DNA from: Methanobacterium sp. UBA279
GTDB lineage: Archaea > Methanobacteriota > Methanobacteria > Methanobacteriales > Methanobacteriaceae
Direction: 5' to 3'
DNA: 26,434 nt
Assembly: GCA_002502855.1 (NCBI GenBank)
Contig: DAQK01000049.1
Coordinates: 16,951 to 43,384 of the forward strand
The notes beneath the pieces were generated by a model. It had not been told where the DNA came from. It worked only from the letters and a program-made list of their open reading frames with translations, and did not search any database. The translations under genes and the position numbers were made by a program. This document shows positions 16,905 to 25,260 of the stretch, piece by piece. How positions within the stretch are numbered: position 1 is the first letter of the stretch; the number at the start of each line of letters is the position of its first letter.

Positions 16905-18086
16905 ATGATGTATGATGTATTGATAGTAGGTGCCGGGCCTGTGGGCACCACCTTCGCCAGGTATATGGTGGAGAAAGGATTTAAAGTAGGAATAATCGAG
17001 AAAAAAACCAGGATAGGGGTGCCCCTTCAATGCGCTGGACTCCTGGGTAAGCAGATAAAAGAGGTAAATATATTACCAGATAAACTTATCATCAACCCCT
17101 TCTACGGGGCCTACCTGCATTCCCCCTCAAATCATGTTCTAAAGGTTGCCAAAGATAAACCAGCAGCTTACGTTATAGATAGGGTTGCTTACGACCAATT
17201 TCTTGCTGAGCGAGCAGTAGATGCCGGGGCAGAACTATTTTTGAAACAAAATGTAAGGGATTTAAATCTTAAAAATACTGGTGTTCTCCTGACAAATGGG
17301 AAAAAGGATTACAGTGGAAGAATTATGGTAGGTGCTGATGGAAGCGATTCTATTGTTTCCAGGAAATTATCCATGGGCTCATCAGATGAAAAACAGTTAC
17401 AGGCAGCCCAATTTCTGGTGGATTTTGGTCGAGACTTATTTGACATGGATTGTGTGCATCTACATACATACTCCATAATATCCCCTGGATTTATCTGGGT
17501 AATCCCCCTAACAACATCCACCGCACGGGTGGGATTGTTTGGGAACTTTGATTATCACACTTTAAATAATATGTTGAAAATGTTTTTAGATAGTGATCAG
17601 GATTTTGAAGGTTATAGAGTGATTAAAAAGTACACTGGAAAAATCCCAGTATACAACAATAAAAAGAAGATAGTAAAGGATAATGTTTTACTCTTAGGTG
17701 ATGCTGCTTCCCAGGTTAAACCAACCACCGGGGGAGGGCTTATAATAGGATTTAAATGTGCGCAAATCGCCGCAGACGCGGCAGAGAAAGCCCTGGAAAA
17801 GGATGACATGGGAATTTTAAGGGAATACAATGCAAATTATGGTAAAAACTTTAAAAATGAACTTAAAACCCAGTTAATGGTACAGAAGATATTTAGTTCA
17901 TTATCAGATGATGATCTGGACTTTATGTTTCGTAAACTTAAAGAAGAGGGAGCTGAAGATATCATCTCCAAATATGGTGAGATAGATGACCAGTCCTCCC
18001 TGGTAAAGGAATTGTTTAAACGGGGTATTCTATTCAAAATACTTCCCAAGATACTTACCAGGGGACTGTCTGTTTTACTTGGATAA
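16905..18086 (+). CDS. Geranylgeranyl-reductase family FAD-dependent oxidoreductase
   Basis: 393 aa. Rossmann FAD-binding motif GAGPVG (9-14) with the ribose-binding Glu at IIEKK, then PLQCAG (40-45; the Cys is typical of the archaeal family), ADGSDS (144-149), and the second FAD motif GDAASQVKPTTGGG (265-278). These are the hallmarks of geranylgeranyl reductases, which saturate the isoprenoid chains of archaeal membrane lipids. Methanogens carry several paralogues and the substrate of this one cannot be fixed from sequence. ATG at 16905 and 16908 are both possible; there is no strong ribosome site. It is followed after 18 nt by the Trm-G10 gene, so co-transcription is likely. Confidence 0.88.
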   Translation: MMYDVLIVGAGPVGTTFARYMVEKGFKVGIIEKKTRIGVPLQCAGLLGKQIKEVNILPDKLIINPFYGAYLHSPSNHVLKVAKDKPAAYVIDRVAYDQFLAERAVDAGAELFLKQNVRDLNLKNTGVLLTNGKKDYSGRIMVGADGSDSIVSRKLSMGSSDEKQLQAAQFLVDFGRDLFDMDCVHLHTYSIISPGFIWVIPLTTSTARVGLFGNFDYHTLNNMLKMFLDSDQDFEGYRVIKKYTGKIPVYNNKKKIVKDNVLLLGDAASQVKPTTGGGLIIGFKCAQIAADAAEKALEKDDMGILREYNANYGKNFKNELKTQLMVQKIFSSLSDDDLDFMFRKLKEEGAEDIISKYGEIDDQSSLVKELFKRGILFKILPKILTRGLSVLLG

Positions 18087-18104
18087 CACCCAACAAGTGA
18101 TACC

Positions 18105-19148
18105 ATGGAAATAGCTTTTATATTATCACTCGAGCATGAAACTCTACCCGAAGCAGAATTAAACGCTGTTTTAAAGACGGAGGAAATTCCTTACACATTT
18201 AAACAGAAGTGTAATGGTTTTGTAACCATCGAGGTACCGGAAGAATATCTTCAAAACTCTCTAGTAAATTTCAAATCATCGTTAAGCAGATTATCACTGA
18301 CCCATGAAGTCTTCCAATTATTGATAAGTACAGATGCGGGTGATCTTCTAACCAGAGTTAAAGATTACCCCTGGAAAGATATAGTAACCGATGAATACAT
18401 GGTTAGAGTTAAAAAAAAGGGAACATCTGAAGTTAATACCTTAGAGCTTGAAAAAGCTATTGGTGGCATTATCAGGGAAAAAACAGGGGATAAATTTAAG
18501 GTAAACCTGGAAGATCCAGGGATATTCATAAGAACCATTTTAATGGATGATAAAGCCTTTCTGGGGTTAAGGATAATTAAAATTCCTAAAAAACATTTTT
18601 TCGATTTAAAACCACATAAAAGGCCCTTCTTCTACCCGGGCTCCATGAGTCCCAAGTTGGCCCGGTGCATGGTGAACCTGACCATGGTAAAGAGGGGGGA
18701 GAGACTGCTCGACCCCTTCTGTGGCACGGGAGGGATACTCTTAGAAGCAAGTATCATAGGTGCCAGAGTGGTAGGGACAGATATAGACTATAAAATGGTT
18801 AAGGGAACCATAGAAAACCTCAAATACTGTAACATCAGTGATTACGAAGTTTTCAAGGCAGACGTACGGAAATTAGAACTCCCCTACCAAGTAGACGCTG
18901 TAGCCACCGACCCGCCATATGGTATATCTGCATCAACACGGGGCGAGGAGAGCCATAGGCTCTGTGAAGAGGCTCTTATCTCCCTGGAAAGCCTGGTCAA
19001 GGATGATGGACGGATATGTATGGCAACACCCCATTACATGGACATCACCGAGTTTGTAGGGGGAACAAAATTTAAAATAATAGAACAACATCATATAAGA
19101 ATGCACAAGAGTTTAACCAGAGTAATTTCTGTTCTAGTAAGGGATTGA
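18105..19148 (+). CDS. tRNA (guanine-10) N2-methyltransferase, Trm-G10/Trm11 family
   Basis: 347 aa. It has an N-terminal ferredoxin-like/THUMP region (about 1-160) that binds tRNA, the linker FDLKPHKRPFFYPGSMSPKLAR, then a class I methyltransferase domain: SAM motif DPFCGTGG (203-210), acidic GTDID (224-228), and catalytic TDPPYG (268-273), an N6/N2-type motif. This is the archaeal enzyme that makes m2G/m2,2G at tRNA position 10. ATG at 18105 follows GTGAT. It lies 18 nt behind the geranylgeranyl-reductase-family gene and 42 nt ahead of the citramalate synthase gene. Intact; the assignment within the DPPY methyltransferases is firm because of the linker and THUMP layout. Confidence 0.9.
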   Translation: MEIAFILSLEHETLPEAELNAVLKTEEIPYTFKQKCNGFVTIEVPEEYLQNSLVNFKSSLSRLSLTHEVFQLLISTDAGDLLTRVKDYPWKDIVTDEYMVRVKKKGTSEVNTLELEKAIGGIIREKTGDKFKVNLEDPGIFIRTILMDDKAFLGLRIIKIPKKHFFDLKPHKRPFFYPGSMSPKLARCMVNLTMVKRGERLLDPFCGTGGILLEASIIGARVVGTDIDYKMVKGTIENLKYCNISDYEVFKADVRKLELPYQVDAVATDPPYGISASTRGEESHRLCEEALISLESLVKDDGRICMATPHYMDITEFVGGTKFKIIEQHHIRMHKSLTRVISVLVRD

Positions 19149-19190
19149 ATAATTGGTTAAAAATTTATCAAAAAAAGGAGAGGGATTCCC

Positions 19191-20693
19191 TTGGACGTTA
19201 AAATATTCGATACAACACTTAGAGACGGTGAACAAACACCAGGAGTATCACTTACTCCCGATGAGAAATTGAGGATAGCAACCATACTCAGCGATCTAGG
19301 TGTAAATGTCATTGAAGCTGGATCAGCCATAACCTCCGAGGGTGAAAGAGAAGGAATAAAAAAGGTCGTAGCAGAAGATTTACCAACAGAGATATGCAGC
19401 TTCGCCCGGGCAGTGAAAATCGACGTAGACGCCGCCCTGGAATGTGGAGTGGACAGCGTACACCTGGTAGTACCCACATCTGACCTGCACATTGAACATA
19501 AGCTACGTAAAACCAGGGAAGAAGTTAAGGATCTGGCCATCAACACCACAGAATACGCGGTGGACCAGGGTCTACTCGTTGAATTATCAGCAGAAGATGC
19601 AACCAGAAGTGACCTGGATTACCTTACACAACTGTTCCGTGAGGGGATAAAGGCAGGAGCAGATAGGATATGTGCCTGTGACACCGTGGGCATGCTGACA
19701 CCTGATAAATCCCAGGATTTCTACAGTAGACTATCAAAACTCAAAAAACCGTTAAGTGTGCACTGTCACAACGACTTTGGACTGGCAGTTGCAAATACAC
19801 TGAGCGCCCTGCAGGCCGGGGCAACACAGGCCCATGTAACAGTAAACGGAATAGGAGAAAGAGCAGGGAATGCCTCATTAGAGGAAACTGTGGTTTCACT
19901 ATACTCACTTTATGATGTAAAGACTGATATAAATATTGAAATGTTATATGACGTCTCCAGAACAGTTTCAAGAATCACGGGTATACCTTTACAGCCCAAC
20001 AAGGCCATCGTGGGGGAAAATGCATTTGCTCATGAATCCGGAATACACGCCGATGGGGTGATGAAGAAGGCAGAAACCTATGAACCCATAACCCCTGAAC
20101 TGGTGGGTCACAAGCGAAGATTTGTAATGGGAAAACACGTGGGATCCCACATCATCAAGAAAAGGATACAGGAGATGGGCTTGAAGGTGGACGATGAACA
20201 GTTCAAACAAATATTCACCCGTATAAAGTCCTTAGGCGATAAGGGTAAATGCGTAACCGACGTAGATGTACAGGCCATCACTGAGGACGTACTAGGTGTG
20301 ATGGCCGAGAAAGTGGTTGAACTTGAGGAACTCACCGTAGTATCTGGAAGTAAAGTAACCCCCACAGCATCCCTACGACTGAACATAGAAGATAAGGAAG
20401 TACTCGAGGCAGGTATAGGCATAGGACCTGTAGATGCCGCGATAGTCGCAGTTAAAAAGAGTATAAAGGACTTCGCAGATATAGAACTGGAAGAATACCA
20501 TGTAGATGCCATCACCGGCGGTGCAGACGCCCTTATCGATGTGGTGGTTAAGCTCAAACACAACGGTGACATAGTAACCGCCAGGAGCACACAGCCAGAT
20601 ATCATAATGGCCAGTGTAGAAGCATACCTCAGTGGAATAAACAAGATACTCAGCACCAAATATGTTAAAAAAGTAAGAGAAGGCGACTTATAA
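19191..20693 (+). CDS. cimA: Citramalate synthase / 2-isopropylmalate synthase family enzyme (CimA most likely)
   Basis: 500 aa. The TIM barrel (about 1-270) has FDTTLRDGEQ (6-15), metal-binding HCHND (191-195) and NGIGERAGNASLEE (219-232), then a linker and a C-terminal LeuA-type regulatory domain (about 375-495, LTVVSGSKVTPTASL and GIGIGPVDAAIVAV). It condenses acetyl-CoA with a 2-oxo acid. EAGSAITSEGEREG near residue 42 and ALECGVDSVHLVVPTS fit what I remember of the characterised Methanocaldococcus CimA, which makes (R)-citramalate from pyruvate for isoleucine synthesis. A LeuA role or a homocitrate synthase (AksA) role cannot be excluded; AksA usually lacks the regulatory domain. The start is TTG at 19191 behind GGAGAGGGA. 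Intact. Confidence 0.88.
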   Translation: MDVKIFDTTLRDGEQTPGVSLTPDEKLRIATILSDLGVNVIEAGSAITSEGEREGIKKVVAEDLPTEICSFARAVKIDVDAALECGVDSVHLVVPTSDLHIEHKLRKTREEVKDLAINTTEYAVDQGLLVELSAEDATRSDLDYLTQLFREGIKAGADRICACDTVGMLTPDKSQDFYSRLSKLKKPLSVHCHNDFGLAVANTLSALQAGATQAHVTVNGIGERAGNASLEETVVSLYSLYDVKTDINIEMLYDVSRTVSRITGIPLQPNKAIVGENAFAHESGIHADGVMKKAETYEPITPELVGHKRRFVMGKHVGSHIIKKRIQEMGLKVDDEQFKQIFTRIKSLGDKGKCVTDVDVQAITEDVLGVMAEKVVELEELTVVSGSKVTPTASLRLNIEDKEVLEAGIGIGPVDAAIVAVKKSIKDFADIELEEYHVDAITGGADALIDVVVKLKHNGDIVTARSTQPDIIMASVEAYLSGINKILSTKYVKKVREGDL

Positions 20694-20730
20694 TCTTACT
20701 TATAACTTTTTATTTTTTTGAGGATTTATA

Positions 20731-21228
20731 ATGGAACACGAAATTCAGGTTTTAGGATTTTCCATAGTTGTAGAGGACATTCCAGGTTTAATAGGAAAAT
20801 TATATGATATAACCAGTGATTCCTGTGTTATACAACTATTAAATGCCGAAGGCATAGCCGGGGAAGAACATGTTCTCCACGCAGCCCAACAGGCACTTCA
20901 CGCCTTTAAACGAAATGAAAATCTTGCAAAGGATCTGGGACTGGAAATCTGTGTACGGGCATCGGCCCAGAGGCAGATATCAAAGGCACTCCAGATATTA
21001 GGGTTAAAAAGAGGGTTAAATAATATCTGTGCAGTTCTAGTAGATTGTAACAGTAGTGTGGATAAAGAATTAGAATTACTGCTTGGAAAAAGGGACGATG
21101 AAGTCCTAAAAGCAGATGAGAATCACTTAAAGGATCTCTATCAGATCTCTGACGAAGAGATAGAAAATTCCGGCGGCATAACCCGGGCGATGATAGAGAG
21201 AACCTCGTTACTCGTTTTAGAGACATGA
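20731..21228 (+). CDS. cgi121: KEOPS complex subunit Cgi121
   Basis: 165 aa. The match to the CGI-121/TPRKB family rests on the motif HVLHAAQQALHAF (47-59), the segment KDLGLEICVRASAQRQISKALQILGL (67-92; RQI invariant in the family) and the following NICAVLVDC strand. The subunit binds Bud32 in the KEOPS complex that installs t6A on tRNA and also contacts the tRNA 3' end. ATG at 20731 follows GAGG by 7 nt. A T-rich stretch (about 20706-20718) lies in the 37-nt gap behind the citramalate synthase gene and could reduce read-through. The gene ends one base before the convergent gene's stop codon. Confidence 0.85.
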   Translation: MEHEIQVLGFSIVVEDIPGLIGKLYDITSDSCVIQLLNAEGIAGEEHVLHAAQQALHAFKRNENLAKDLGLEICVRASAQRQISKALQILGLKRGLNNICAVLVDCNSSVDKELELLLGKRDDEVLKADENHLKDLYQISDEEIENSGGITRAMIERTSLLVLET

Positions 21229-21229
21229 A

Positions 21230-22189
21230 TTAGGCTGTTTTTAAATCATTCACAAATTCAATCATCCTATCCAGATTTTCACGGGTTAAACAACGCACGT
21301 CCAGGTTTTTTATCTCTAAAGCCACGGCATCCTCCAGTATCCTGTCATACCTGGGACACTTGGATATCATACCACCTTTACGTACCTTCAGGGCTGTCCT
21401 TAATTCGGTCGCTAATTTTTTAGGGCTATCCGCCTTACAGATAACGTTTATACCCCTCTTATCTTCATGGAATACATCCTCCAATTTTTCTTTCAAATAG
21501 GAGCAGGATGAAATAGTCTTTGATAGTATGGATGGGGCATTTTTTATTTCCTGGGAGATACCAGCACAGGTGATATGGTCTGCCTGTAAAAATTTGAGTG
21601 GTGTTTCCAGTACTTCTTCCTGGTCAGTGGATATGAAACCCCCGTTTCCCACGTTCACTATTTTGGGAGAGCCTGTAGAAGCCACTATGATATGGGAATG
21701 TTTTCCATTGGCCAATTGGCCTGTCTCATCACCTAAAGCTCCGGAGGCATCCTCCACCAGCACAACTCCCTCTTCATCACAGACATTATATATTTCTTTT
21801 AAGGGTTGTTCAGCTGTGTATCCTGCGAAACTGGTTAAAAATAGGGCTTCAGGGGTTTCTTTTATTAATATATCATCCAATAAATTGGGATTTATTAAAC
21901 CCTCATCTGTGGGTAGGTAAATTATTTCAAGTCTCAGATATTCAGCTATTTTAATTATACCAGACCAACCACCCTGGTCCGGTACCATAATTTTACCTTG
22001 AAAATTGCTCATAACAGTAAATATGGCTGAATTACCACTGTTTAGAATCTTTGAGTATTTATGATGGGTTAAATTACATATGTCCTTCTCTGCTGATTTA
22101 ATCAACTGATTTTTTGAAGGAATCTGATTAACCGCTTCGCACATTGCCTCCCTGGCTTCCTTTGAAGGTTTTTTATGGTAGAGTTCCAT
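21230..22189 (-). CDS. DegT/DnrJ/EryC1-like PLP-dependent protein
   Basis: 319 aa with the fold-type I pattern of sugar aminotransferase relatives. It shows NSGNSAIFTVMS at 50-61 (phosphate-binding region), FAGYTAEQPLKEI (121-133), VEDASGALG with Asp147 (binds the pyridine nitrogen) and STGSPKIVNVGNGGFIST with Lys176 in the place of the PLP lysine. It is shorter than usual for DegT proteins (about 370 aa) and lacks much of the C-terminal sugar-binding part, so the substrate is open. The start ATG is at 22189. It follows NreA by 80 nt in the same direction and is convergent with cgi121 with a single base between the stop codons. No sugar-biosynthesis genes are near. Confidence 0.75.
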   Translation of the reverse strand: MELYHKKPSKEAREAMCEAVNQIPSKNQLIKSAEKDICNLTHHKYSKILNSGNSAIFTVMSNFQGKIMVPDQGGWSGIIKIAEYLRLEIIYLPTDEGLINPNLLDDILIKETPEALFLTSFAGYTAEQPLKEIYNVCDEEGVVLVEDASGALGDETGQLANGKHSHIIVASTGSPKIVNVGNGGFISTDQEEVLETPLKFLQADHITCAGISQEIKNAPSILSKTISSCSYLKEKLEDVFHEDKRGINVICKADSPKKLATELRTALKVRKGGMISKCPRYDRILEDAVALEIKNLDVRCLTRENLDRMIEFVNDLKTA

Positions 22190-22269
22190 CAGACCACTCT
22201 CAAAATGGGATAAAGTCCATTTAAATTTATGAAAATAATATGTATAAACTTATTTAAAAAGAAAAGACT

Positions 22270-23439
22270 TTAAACTCTGAAAAAGCTGTCCAAGGTGGTC
22301 TGTCTTGATTGTAGAAGCTCTTTTAACAAGTCACTGGTCTTGATGAATTTCTCCAGTGGCAGGGTAAGATTACTGGATATATAAGCTAAGGCGGTCTTCA
22401 TATCCTCAAATTCCCTGTAGGGCTGGTTCATGGCACTTCTGATATTTTCCCTGACGTTGAATACTCCCAGGGGTATGTAGCCCTGGTAGGCTTCTCTTAA
22501 GATAATAGCTGCTGCCTGTTTTTTCTCCTGGGCCAGCTCCTCCAGGACGGCCATCTTGGAGGTGTAGTAACAGCCACCCACCCGGGAGTAACCTTTCTTG
22601 CCCGAGTTATTTTCATAGTCGGAGAATATCAACTCTTCCCTTCCCAGTACATGGAGGAAGGCTTCCATCCATTCAAATTGCCATTCCAGGGGCAGTAAAA
22701 GCACGGCGTAGTAGTTATTAAGGCTACTGTACTCGTAAACCCGGTGGGTTTCAATCATATCGTAACTTCTGATTTCCCTTAGTAATCTGTCACCTATGGT
22801 GCTGTCGCAGGCTGTGATGGACCATCTGGTAGGGACCATTTTCCTGTTTTTACCTACTCCCATGGTTCCCACAGAGAAGGCTTTCTGTATATGTGAAAAG
22901 GGCACTTCTTTATCATGGAGTTGCATCACTGCATCAGCCGCCTTCAGGTCACTGTCGTAGTAGGCTTTCTCCAGTTCCCGATCCCATTTGACGGTTTCTA
23001 TATCGAATTTTTCAAGAAGAGCGGTGGGGCCGTGAGGGGCGTGTTCTTCATTAAAGGATCTTCCTCGTGGTTTGCTACTGAACTCTGCTTCGCTGTTGAT
23101 GGAGGTAGAGGCCAGTGATATTTCCTGTAATTTTTCAACGAATGGATTCTCCAGTTCGGTTACCTTGTTGGTGAGTTTTCCCCGGACCAGGTTAAGCCGG
23201 TAACCTATGATATCTTCCTGGGTTTTATCATTCTGTATCCAAACCTCGGGGGTGTCCATTATAGCGGTATCACCCTGTATTGGGGTTATCATAGGGCCGG
23301 CGAATACTTTAGGGTAGTTCCAGCTTCCAATAAAAACAGAGGGCGGTGTGCTGCCGTCTAATTCCCGGCCAACATCCACACTTGGTATCTGTATTTTGGA
23401 TGTTAGTCGTTTTAGATAGGCTGCCTTTCCTTTTATCAT
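22270..23439 (-). CDS. nreA: NreA-type archaeal DNA repair protein with C-terminal PIP box
   Basis: 389 aa. Early stretches PPSVFIGSWNYPKVFAGPM and DTPEVW, then GRSFNEEHAPHGPTALLEKF, VGKNRKMVPTRWSITACDST and the C-terminal part with GREELIFSDYENN and GYIPLGVFNVREN fit the Nre family (N- and C-terminal Nre domains). There is no zinc finger before residue 30, which fits NreA rather than NreB. The last residues QTTLDSFFRV form a textbook PCNA-interaction motif (Gln380, Leu383, Phe386, Phe387), as known for haloarchaeal NreA acting in alkylation and mitomycin damage repair. ATG at 23439 follows AGGA. AAAATATATAGG just upstream is TATA-like but very close to the start. Confidence 0.88.
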   Translation of the reverse strand: MIKGKAAYLKRLTSKIQIPSVDVGRELDGSTPPSVFIGSWNYPKVFAGPMITPIQGDTAIMDTPEVWIQNDKTQEDIIGYRLNLVRGKLTNKVTELENPFVEKLQEISLASTSINSEAEFSSKPRGRSFNEEHAPHGPTALLEKFDIETVKWDRELEKAYYDSDLKAADAVMQLHDKEVPFSHIQKAFSVGTMGVGKNRKMVPTRWSITACDSTIGDRLLREIRSYDMIETHRVYEYSSLNNYYAVLLLPLEWQFEWMEAFLHVLGREELIFSDYENNSGKKGYSRVGGCYYTSKMAVLEELAQEKKQAAAIILREAYQGYIPLGVFNVRENIRSAMNQPYREFEDMKTALAYISSNLTLPLEKFIKTSDLLKELLQSRQTTLDSFFRV

Positions 23440-23587
23440 ATGGTTTCCTATATATTTTTACTTTAATAAAAAGTTGATGAGAGCAGATGAAAAGTAAAGT
23501 TAGTGATATTATTTTTAATGTTACCTTCATTTAATTAAAGTGTTATCGCTAGTGATGACGTAAATAAAAATTTTGGTATATTTGAAA
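23440..23587. other. AT-rich intergenic region
   Basis: About 150 nt between the NreA start and the end of the broken TetR gene, both read leftwards. It contains no supported gene. A TATA-like TATATA (23449-23454) adjoins the NreA start. Confidence 0.5.
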
Positions 23588-24222
23588 CTAATTTTTTTTT
23601 ATGTGTTCCTGTATATCGTTTATGTTAGTTTTTACTTTTTCTTTCATGGATTTTTTTCTGGCAATGTTATCTACATTATGACTGTTCCCATTTATCGTAG
23701 TTTTCTATAACCTCTGAAACTATGGTGGGATTAATATCTGATCTTATTACGCTCTGATTTATGCCTTCGTTGATTACGTCCTTAATAAAATCAAACATAT
23801 TAGTGAAGAACTCTGTATAAATTTCGCTTATCATATCATATTTCTGAATACCTTCTATCAATAGTAGGTGTAGTGTTTTATAGTCTATTTTTTTTGGGAC
23901 CTCCCACAAGTTGAGTGGTTTCATTGATGACTGAATCATCACCAGTTCATTGATAATATTGCAACTTCTAATTTTTCTTTTTTTTGGGGGGGGGTGCCTT
24001 CAAAAATTTTTAATCTGTTTTCATGGTTAAATAGAAATAGTTAAATAAGTATTTTATTTATTACTTCAACTATCAATGTGTCTTTACTCTCAAAATGGTG
24101 ATAGAATCCGCCGGTAGTGATGTTTGATTCTCTTTTAACTTCATTTATGGAAACATTATCAAATCCTTTTTTTTAAGTAAAAGTTTAAAAGCTGTTTCCA
24201 TGATCCTTGATTTTGTATCCAT
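23588..24222 (-). pseudogene. TetR-family transcriptional regulator, multiply frameshifted
   Basis: The N-terminus MDTKSRIMETAFKLLLKK starts at ATG 24222 and, after correcting the A-run (complement of T8 at 24167-24174), continues into the classic TetR helix-turn-helix: GFDNVSINEVKRESNITTGGFYHHFESKDTLI in two pieces. Further lesions fall after VINK (near 24055), at the G9/T8 tract (23978-23994) and near 23680. Between these, C-terminal pieces such as DYKTLHLLLIEGIQKYDM and EFFTNMFDFIKDVINEGINQ are open (the largest frame is 23676-23942), and a last piece reaches a stop at 23588-23590. The total of about 210 codons is right for TetR. It is divergent from the SDR/npdG pair, the usual place for its targets. 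Confidence 0.75.
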
Positions 24223-24337
24223 AAATTATTCCCTTTTAATTTATATTTAACTTCAAATAATCCCCTAATTGAAAAATATGTTTTTTTTAATCATTGCAAG
24301 AGTAATCAGTGATCAAAATTTGGTTTAAAGATTTACA

Positions 24338-24350
24338 AATTTATAATATA
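24338..24350 (+). promoter_or_regulatory. TATA box of the SDR-npdG transcript
   Basis: AATTTATAATATA lies about 100 nt before the SDR start and would place transcription start near 24370, immediately before the palindrome at 24376-24391. Confidence 0.4.
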
Positions 24351-24375
24351 AGAATTGCATTATTGGAATCACAGA

Positions 24376-24391
24376 CAGACTAGTATGTCTG
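24376..24391. promoter_or_regulatory. Palindromic candidate operator for the TetR regulator
   Basis: CAGACTAGTATGTCTG has 5-bp arms (CAGAC/GTCTG) around a 6-bp centre. Its size and symmetry suit a TetR dimer. It lies between the divergent TetR and SDR genes and just downstream of the predicted SDR transcription start, where a bound repressor would block RNA polymerase. No second copy was noticed nearby. Confidence 0.4.
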
Positions 24392-24445
24392 GCATAATCA
24401 ATAAGGAGACATTCTTGGAAATATTAAAAAATAGGATATGATAAT

Positions 24446-25212
24446 ATGAAAAACCTATTTGACTTAAATGGAAAGTTGCCCTGGTAACAGGTGGTTCATC
24501 TGGTCTAGGAGTTCAACTGGCAACAGCTCTTGGTGAACAGGGTGCAAAAATTGCATTATTTGCAAAAAGGGAAGAAAAACTTAAAAATGTTCAAAAAGAC
24601 CTTGAAGCCAAAGGTATTGAAGCAATGTATGTAGTTACAGACATATTAGATAATGATAACATTGCTGAATCCGTAGCTAAAGTTAAAGATCGTTATGGTC
24701 GTATTAATATTTTAGTTAACGGTGCGGGTGTCGTTGTATTCCACCCTGCCGAAGAACAACCCATTGCTGACAGGGACAGAACAATCGACACCAATTTAAA
24801 TGGCGTATACTACGTTGCCAGAGAAGTTGGAAAAGTCATGGTTGAACAAAAATATGGTAAAATCATAAACATCGGTTCCATTCACAGTACGGTAGCAATG
24901 ACCGGACTGGGCCTATCTGCATATGTTGCAGCTAAAGGTGGAGTTAAACTATTAACCAAAGCTTTAGCAACTGAATGGGCAAAATACAACATAACAGTAA
25001 ATGCAATTGGGCCTGCTTACTTCGAAAGTGAAATGACAGCTGATATCATAGCTGATAAAGAATTCGAAGATGTTGTTAAAACTTACTGTCCAATGGCTCG
25101 TGTAGGCGCACAAGGCGAATTAAACGGAGCTGTCATTTACTTTGCTTCAGATGCCTCTTCCTACACTACCGGACAACTACTCTCAATAGATGGTGGTTGG
25201 ACCTGTATCTAG
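24446..25212 (+). CDS. Short-chain dehydrogenase/reductase, one-base frameshift at codon 10
   Basis: Read as 255 aa after adding one A to the AAA at 24472-24474. ATG 24446 gives MKNLFDLNGK, and the corrected frame goes on VALVTGGSSGLG (cofactor motif TGGSSGLG at 15-22), NGAGV, Ser145 in NIGSIHS, and the catalytic Tyr160/Lys164 of YVAAK, ending GQLLSIDGGWTCI. This is a classical SDR of about 250 aa, like gluconate dehydrogenases or 3-oxoacyl reductases; the substrate is unknown. Without the correction only a fragment from 24625 is readable, lacking the nucleotide-binding motif. npdG follows in the same direction, suggesting an NADPH-linked reaction. Codons favour A/T-ending forms such as GGT, CGT and GTT more than the surrounding housekeeping genes. 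Confidence 0.85.
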
Positions 25213-25239
25213 GTAATAACCTAGATACAATCCTTTTTT
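25204..25239 (+). terminator. Perfect 11-bp hairpin followed by T6 between SDR and npdG
   Basis: TGTATCTAGGT (25204-25214), loop AATA, ACCTAGATACA (25219-25229), then a C/T stretch ending in six T (25234-25239). The SDR stop codon TAG lies in the left arm. The shape is that of an intrinsic terminator or attenuator, uncommon in archaea. The npdG ribosome site follows 8 nt later, so it may set the ratio of the two products or mark an RNA processing site. Confidence 0.55.
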
Positions 25240-25260
25240 AAAATAAGGTGGAGTATAAGA

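Noticed and set aside
20108..20659. 183-codon minus-strand frame inside cimA
   Set aside because: It is a mirror of the strongly supported CimA frame; the Ser/Thr-rich low-complexity translation is typical of an antisense shadow.
24281..24300. T-rich stretch upstream of the SDR as a terminator or small RNA
   Set aside because: Only a short T run in AT-rich DNA; no stable hairpin or conserved RNA pattern seen.
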